Source: Chitinophagaceae bacterium
GTDB taxonomy: Bacteria; Bacteroidota; Bacteroidia; Chitinophagales; Chitinophagaceae
Length of the DNA: 10,159 nucleotides
Direction of reading: 5' to 3'
Assembly (NCBI GenBank): GCA_947452875.1
Contig: CANGEZ010000056.1
Span: 1 to 10,159, forward strand
In this document: piece by piece, positions 6,148 to 10,159 of the stretch
Layout of the letters: each line of letters starts with the position of its first letter
How positions within the stretch are numbered: position 1 is the stretch's first letter
Notes under the pieces: generated by a model
Told to the model about the DNA's origin: nothing
Databases searched by the model: none
The model's input: only the letters and a program-made list of their open reading frames with translations
Program-made: the position numbers and the translations under genes

Positions 6148-8624
6148 CACTCCTCATAATACACCCTTTTCACCCTTTGAGAAATATTCGTCAAAATCTC
6201 ATAAGGAATAGTATTTGCCCAAATAGCAATCTGGGCAACGGACAATACTTCTCCAAAAACAATAACCTCATCCCCTTCAGCAGCATCTATTCCTGTAATA
6301 TCGAGCATAGTCATATCCATGCAAACATTTCCAATAACAGTTGCCATTTCCCCATTAATAAGCATTTTTCCATTTCCATTTCCAAATGATCTTGGATAAC
6401 CATCAGCATATCCAATTCTTACAGTAGCAATTACTGCATCATGATCCAATACTCCTCTTCTGCCGTAGCCGACTGTTTCTCCCTTTTTTAGAGTTTTCAT
6501 TTGGGTAATTGTCGACTTTAGAGTCGTGACATTGTGCAAAGGCAAATTAGCATCCACTCCATACAAGCCAATGCCTAATCTTACCATGTCGAATTGCAAA
6601 TCTTTATGCCGATGAATAGCTGATGTATTGGCAATATGTTTGATGAAATTATTTTTAGTTACGTTTTGAATTTGTAAGCACATCTCTTCAAATAGCGATG
6701 CCTGCTGTTTTGTAAAACTGTCTTGTTCAGGATTTTCGCTGGCTACCAAATGAGAAAAAACCGATTTGATATCAAATGCATTTGTAGCAATAAGCTTTTC
6801 ACAAAGCATTGAGATTTCATGATTCATAAATCCCAATCGATGCATGCCGGTATCGAGTTTGAGATGAATGGGATAACGTGAAAAGTTGTTTGCTGAAAGA
6901 TGATTACTGAAAGATTGAAAAATGCGGAGCGAATAAATTTCCGGCTCCAAATGATAGCGGATAATATTATCAAAATCAACCTCATTCGCATTCATAACCA
7001 TTATGGGCAAACGAATCCCGCCTTTTCGCAATTCTACTGCTTCGTCGGTGTAAGCGACTGCTAAATAGTCCACGCCTTCTTGTTGTAATACTGATGCAAT
7101 TTCAACACTTCCACTTCCATAACTGAAAGCTTTTACCATGGCCATGATTTTTGTGGCAGGGAGCAATTGACTTCTGTATATTTTTAAATTTTGTCGAATG
7201 GCATTCAGATTAATTTCAAGCAAAGTATCGTGTAGTTTTTGTTCTAATACATTACCGATCTTTTCAAACTCAAAAATGCGAGCGCCTTTTAATAGAATAG
7301 CCTCTTTACTGAATGAAAGTAGTGGCAGTTCTTTCATCAAATCGCTTGTTGATAAAAAAAATGATTTTTCATGTATGTCTTCAAAATAATGAGCATGGGC
7401 TGAAATTTTTTCGCCAATGCCTATTAATCTGCTTATTTGTTTTTGTGCTAAAATGGAAGCAATTTTTTTATACAATTCATCATCAGACAATCCTGATTGA
7501 AACATATCGCTAATGACCAGCGTCTTCCTTGCAAATGCATGTTGTTGCAATAAAAAATCAAGCGCAATGTTTAAAGAATCTAAATCTGCATTGTAGCTGT
7601 CGTTGATAATAGCACAATTATTAATGGCTTGTTTTAATTCGAGCCTCATTGCCACAGATGCCAATTCACGCATATTGGCAGCTATATGATGTGTATCAAA
7701 ATTCAAGTGAAGCATTACGGCGCAACAAGTAATGGCATTGTAAATAGAAGCCTCATCTGTAAATGGAATGTCAATATTAAACGACGCTTCTTTATAACTA
7801 AATACAATTTCAGTTGAAGCGTATTTTTTGTCAACGGAAGTAATCATGAGATCTGCATTGCCAGTTCTACTCCAGGAAAACAATTTGATTCCTTTATTTT
7901 CTTTTGCTGCAAATTTTGTAACCAATTCATCCACCAATTTATTTTCAGAACAGTAAATCAAGATTTTTGAATTAGAAAATAACTTGAGTTTTTCATTTAT
8001 TTTCTGCTCTTGGCTTATAAACCCTTCCGCATGTGCATCACCCATAAATGTAAGAATACCTATTTCAGGATTAATGATAGGTTGAAGTTTTTCCATCTCA
8101 TTTGGCAAAGAAATGCCTGCCTCAAAAATCGCGAGGTTATTTTGCAAAGACATTTGCAATACACTAAGCGGCACACCAATCTGTGAATTGTAACTCTTAG
8201 GACTTCTCACAATATCGTAAGCACGATGCAACAATTGAAAGAGCCATTCTTTTACAATTGTTTTGCCATTGCTGCCTGTAATCCCAATTACAGCGGCTTG
8301 TTGATGGCTTCTGTGATGTATGGCCATTTGTTGTAAAGCTTCCAATACATCATTAACAATTATGAAATTGGCATCTTTATACCTATTGATGAGGTTGTCT
8401 TCAACATGTACATCAACAACAAAATTCCTTACATGATTGGCATAAAGTTCTTTGATAAAATCAGTTCCTTTTCTTCTTGGACCGTTTATAGCAAAAAATA
8501 AAGTGGAAGTAGGGAATACTAATCTTCTACTATCGGTTAATACATTTTCAATCACCGAATCATCATTAATATGAAATGATTGAGCTTGAATGATGTTGGC
8601 AATATCTGAAATATGATACTTCAA
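6147..8624 (-). CDS. murF-alr: Bifunctional UDP-MurNAc-tripeptide:D-Ala-D-Ala ligase / alanine racemase (MurF-Alr fusion)
   Basis: One 825-residue cytoplasmic protein joining two steps of D-alanine use in peptidoglycan synthesis. Residues 1 to about 460 are MurF, which adds D-Ala-D-Ala to the UDP-MurNAc-tripeptide: P-loop GITGSNGKT (114-122, Lys121), SYNSQIGVP (144-152), FEAG (167-170), NDSYNAD (341-347) and LLKGAR (444-449). Residues about 465-825 are a PLP-dependent alanine racemase making D-Ala from L-Ala: PLP Lys498 in MVKAFSYGSG, LDTGMHRLGF (590-599), MVRLGIGLYG (680-689), catalytic Tyr739 in RIGYADGYPR, and NVCMDMTMLDITG (766-778). Such fusions are known in Bacteroidota; both halves look complete. 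The start is TTG at 8624: a stop lies four codons upstream in frame and the next in-frame ATG is at residue 100, inside the fold. It follows the TerC-family gene by 14 bases. Confidence 0.96.
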   Translation of the reverse strand: MKYHISDIANIIQAQSFHINDDSVIENVLTDSRRLVFPTSTLFFAINGPRRKGTDFIKELYANHVRNFVVDVHVEDNLINRYKDANFIIVNDVLEALQQMAIHHRSHQQAAVIGITGSNGKTIVKEWLFQLLHRAYDIVRSPKSYNSQIGVPLSVLQMSLQNNLAIFEAGISLPNEMEKLQPIINPEIGILTFMGDAHAEGFISQEQKINEKLKLFSNSKILIYCSENKLVDELVTKFAAKENKGIKLFSWSRTGNADLMITSVDKKYASTEIVFSYKEASFNIDIPFTDEASIYNAITCCAVMLHLNFDTHHIAANMRELASVAMRLELKQAINNCAIINDSYNADLDSLNIALDFLLQQHAFARKTLVISDMFQSGLSDDELYKKIASILAQKQISRLIGIGEKISAHAHYFEDIHEKSFFLSTSDLMKELPLLSFSKEAILLKGARIFEFEKIGNVLEQKLHDTLLEINLNAIRQNLKIYRSQLLPATKIMAMVKAFSYGSGSVEIASVLQQEGVDYLAVAYTDEAVELRKGGIRLPIMVMNANEVDFDNIIRYHLEPEIYSLRIFQSFSNHLSANNFSRYPIHLKLDTGMHRLGFMNHEISMLCEKLIATNAFDIKSVFSHLVASENPEQDSFTKQQASLFEEMCLQIQNVTKNNFIKHIANTSAIHRHKDLQFDMVRLGIGLYGVDANLPLHNVTTLKSTITQMKTLKKGETVGYGRRGVLDHDAVIATVRIGYADGYPRSFGNGNGKMLINGEMATVIGNVCMDMTMLDITGIDAAEGDEVIVFGEVLSVAQIAIWANTIPYEILTNISQRVKRVYYEE

Positions 8625-8638
8625 TATTTTTTATTTAT

Positions 8639-9592
8639 CTAAATGATATCTTCAGGAGTTCCTTTTTTCTTGTGATAAATAGAATACCAAATGGAACCTC
8701 CAATACAAGTTACAATAACTGTAAGTGAAATTAAAACCTGATTATTTTTACTGATTATCTGATTTATCCAATGCTCTGCAATCATTTTAAATCCGATGAA
8801 AAACAAAACAAATGAGATGCCTTGTTGTAAATAATCGAATTGAGAAATGGCTGTCCTCAATAAAAAAAACAAACTTCTCAAACCCAGTACTGCAAAAATA
8901 TTTGATGAATATACTACAATACTGTTTCTTGAAATGCCAATTACAGCAGGCAAAGAATCTATAGCAAATAAAACATCAATTGCTCCTAACAAAACAACAA
9001 CAATAAAAAGTGTAGTATAAACTGGTTTACCATTCTCTTTTATTATGAACTTCCCTCCGCCATCGTGATGGGTAAGCGGTAGGTATTTTTTTAATAATTT
9101 ATAAAATTTAGATTCTTCCGGCTTGAACTCTTCGTCTTCAGTTGCCGTATACATTTTATACGCTGTATACACTAAGAAGGTGCCAAAAAAATACAATACC
9201 CATTGAAACTCATTAACCAAAGAAACGCCAATAGTTATAAAAACAATCCTCAGCACAATGGCCATCAAAATTCCAATCAACAACACTCTACCATAGTGAA
9301 TTTCCTTTACTTTAAAGGCAGAGAAAATAATAATGAACACAAAAATATTATCTATGCTTAGACTCCATTCCATTAAATAAGCGCTAAAAAATTCTATCGC
9401 AGTTTGACCTCCTTCTTCAATCCCGATAAAGACTAGAAAGCCCATCGCTATTGAAACCCAGAAAACTGTTTGCAATGCAGCAGAACGCAAACTCACCACA
9501 TGATTTTTCTGACTGAAAAAACCCAAATCAATGATAAGCGACAATAACATCACCATCCCAAAAACACTATAAATAACTTGCGTCTTATCCAT
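8639..9592 (-). CDS. TerC/Alx-family integral membrane protein (putative metal ion exporter)
   Basis: A 317-residue polytopic inner-membrane protein with about nine hydrophobic segments. The family signatures are two related acidic motifs within membrane segments: SLSIDNIFVF (77-86) and LFAIDSLPAV (208-217), plus DNIF-like NIFAVLGLRSLFF (231-243). A soluble loop at about 150-190 holds the charged TEDEEFKPEE segment and HHDGGG. In E. coli and Bacillus, TerC/Alx relatives export manganese or support metallation of exported proteins; tellurite resistance is the historical name. Here the substrate is inferred only from family. The gene starts 8 bases after the gldG stop and ends 14 bases before murF-alr, so it is probably co-transcribed with them. 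The manganese riboswitch often linked to this family has no room here. ATG at 9592 gives a normal N-terminus. Confidence 0.9.
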   Translation of the reverse strand: MDKTQVIYSVFGMVMLLSLIIDLGFFSQKNHVVSLRSAALQTVFWVSIAMGFLVFIGIEEGGQTAIEFFSAYLMEWSLSIDNIFVFIIIFSAFKVKEIHYGRVLLIGILMAIVLRIVFITIGVSLVNEFQWVLYFFGTFLVYTAYKMYTATEDEEFKPEESKFYKLLKKYLPLTHHDGGGKFIIKENGKPVYTTLFIVVVLLGAIDVLFAIDSLPAVIGISRNSIVVYSSNIFAVLGLRSLFFLLRTAISQFDYLQQGISFVLFFIGFKMIAEHWINQIISKNNQVLISLTVIVTCIGGSIWYSIYHKKKGTPEDII

Positions 9593-9600
9593 AGTAACTA

Positions 9601-10159
9601 TTAACGAGCGTATTTTCTTTTGCGTAAATACTGAAACAAAAAGGCGAAAATTATGATTATCAATACCGGCAATAAAATATTAATCATCTGCCAATATGTA
9701 CGGTCTGCATTTACTTTTTTAGTGTCGAGAAATTTAACGGTATAATCTTTACTCTTGGCTTCTGAAAGGTCATTTGTATTCAACATGTAATCCAATGTAT
9801 TAAGTAAAAACTCTCTGTTGGCAAATGGAAACTCACGCTGAGAGCCATAGGTAAATGGATTCATTCCCATATTCAAAGGCTGATTGCCTTTTACCACCGC
9901 ATTCATAATGATATCAGCATCAGAAACAACGAGCATTTTATTTTCTGTTGGACAAGATTTAGAAAATACAATATTGTGTGCTTTCAACGAATCATTCATC
10001 ACAGTAGAAAGTCGATTTGAAAATAATGATGTGAATTTACCTTCCACTAAAACCGCAACAGGTATAGCCGCTGTTTTGTATTGATTGTCTTCGGGAGCGG
10101 TCACATTTTCTTTTCCACTGATTAAAGCAGGAGTAGCGATGATTCTGGCGTTTGGAGAA
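9601..10159 (-). CDS. gldG: Gliding-motility ABC transporter component GldG, C-terminal part (5' end outside window)
   Basis: The frame stays open to the window edge, so the gene begins beyond base 10159; about 185 codons are visible. A GTG at 10104 is only an internal valine, since the upstream codons (ending ISGKEN) continue the protein. Visible family features are IPVAVLVEGKFTSLFSNR, a VVSDADI segment, FANREFLLNTLDYML, the LLDTKK-like FLDTKKV, and a C-terminal membrane anchor (MINILLPVLIIIIFAFLFQYL region) followed by the basic tail RKRKYAR. GldG is the membrane-anchored partner of GldA and GldF in an ABC complex required for gliding in Flavobacterium. gldF would be expected just upstream, outside the window. 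Related GldG-like auxiliary subunits occur in non-gliders, so motility itself is not proven. Confidence 0.92.
   Translation of the reverse strand, partial: SPNARIIATPALISGKENVTAPEDNQYKTAAIPVAVLVEGKFTSLFSNRLSTVMNDSLKAHNIVFSKSCPTENKMLVVSDADIIMNAVVKGNQPLNMGMNPFTYGSQREFPFANREFLLNTLDYMLNTNDLSEAKSKDYTVKFLDTKKVNADRTYWQMINILLPVLIIIIFAFLFQYLRKRKYAR

Noticed and set aside
9593..9600. A yybP-ykoY manganese riboswitch ahead of the TerC-family gene
   Set aside because: Only 8 bases separate it from gldG, too few for any riboswitch.
9601..10104. A complete 167-residue gene starting at GTG 10104
   Set aside because: The frame continues upstream to the window edge with sequence that reads as GldG, so this is an internal valine of a truncated gene.
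1..10159. A new defence, mobile or biosynthetic system
   Set aside because: All genes but the lipoprotein belong to well-known housekeeping or envelope families, with no transposase, toxin-antitoxin pair, CRISPR repeat or defence domain.

Overview
The window looks like a chromosomal segment of a gliding-type Bacteroidota bacterium. The grounds are the gldG gliding gene, a MurF–alanine racemase fusion of the kind known from this phylum, a signal peptidase II with long insertions, a lipoprotein whose post-cysteine residues resemble the phylum's surface-export signal, AT-rich coding sequence, and almost no Shine-Dalgarno sequences. I cannot place it to genus; Chitinophagales or Sphingobacteriales are guesses.

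The layout is two convergent blocks. Bases 1 to about 3665 run on the plus strand as a tightly packed set: the 3' part of gltX (glutamyl-tRNA synthetase), a stand-alone cobalamin-binding mutase subunit, an enoyl-CoA hydratase and fumC (class II fumarase), with gaps of 2, 9 and 12 bases. Metabolically the last three fit acyl-CoA breakdown (hydratase), rearrangement to succinyl-CoA (B12 mutase) and TCA-cycle oxidation (fumarase). That link is inferred from the families, and gltX is probably only a co-transcribed neighbour.

Bases 3666-3772 separate the blocks. They hold two C/G-rich imperfect palindromes in inverted orientation, each starting within a few bases of the neighbouring stop codon. 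They look like a REP-type pair that may serve as a two-way terminator.

Bases 3773 to 10159 run on the minus strand. In order of transcription they are the 3' part of gldG (gliding ABC transporter component), a TerC/Alx-family membrane protein, a fused murF-alr gene beginning with TTG, lspA (signal peptidase II) and a 499-residue lipoprotein with three Ig-like repeats and an unrecognised C-terminal domain. gldG, terC and murF-alr lie 8 and 14 bases apart and are probably one transcript. lspA and the lipoprotein each follow a gap of about 90 bases; the lspA gap contains a match to the Bacteroidota -7 promoter box and a short heptamer repeat.

The window is mostly conserved housekeeping sequence. 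I found no CRISPR array, transposase, defence system, tRNA or rRNA. The least explained items are the lipoprotein, the inverted palindrome pair and the heptamer repeat. There is no gene-free stretch longer than 300 bases.
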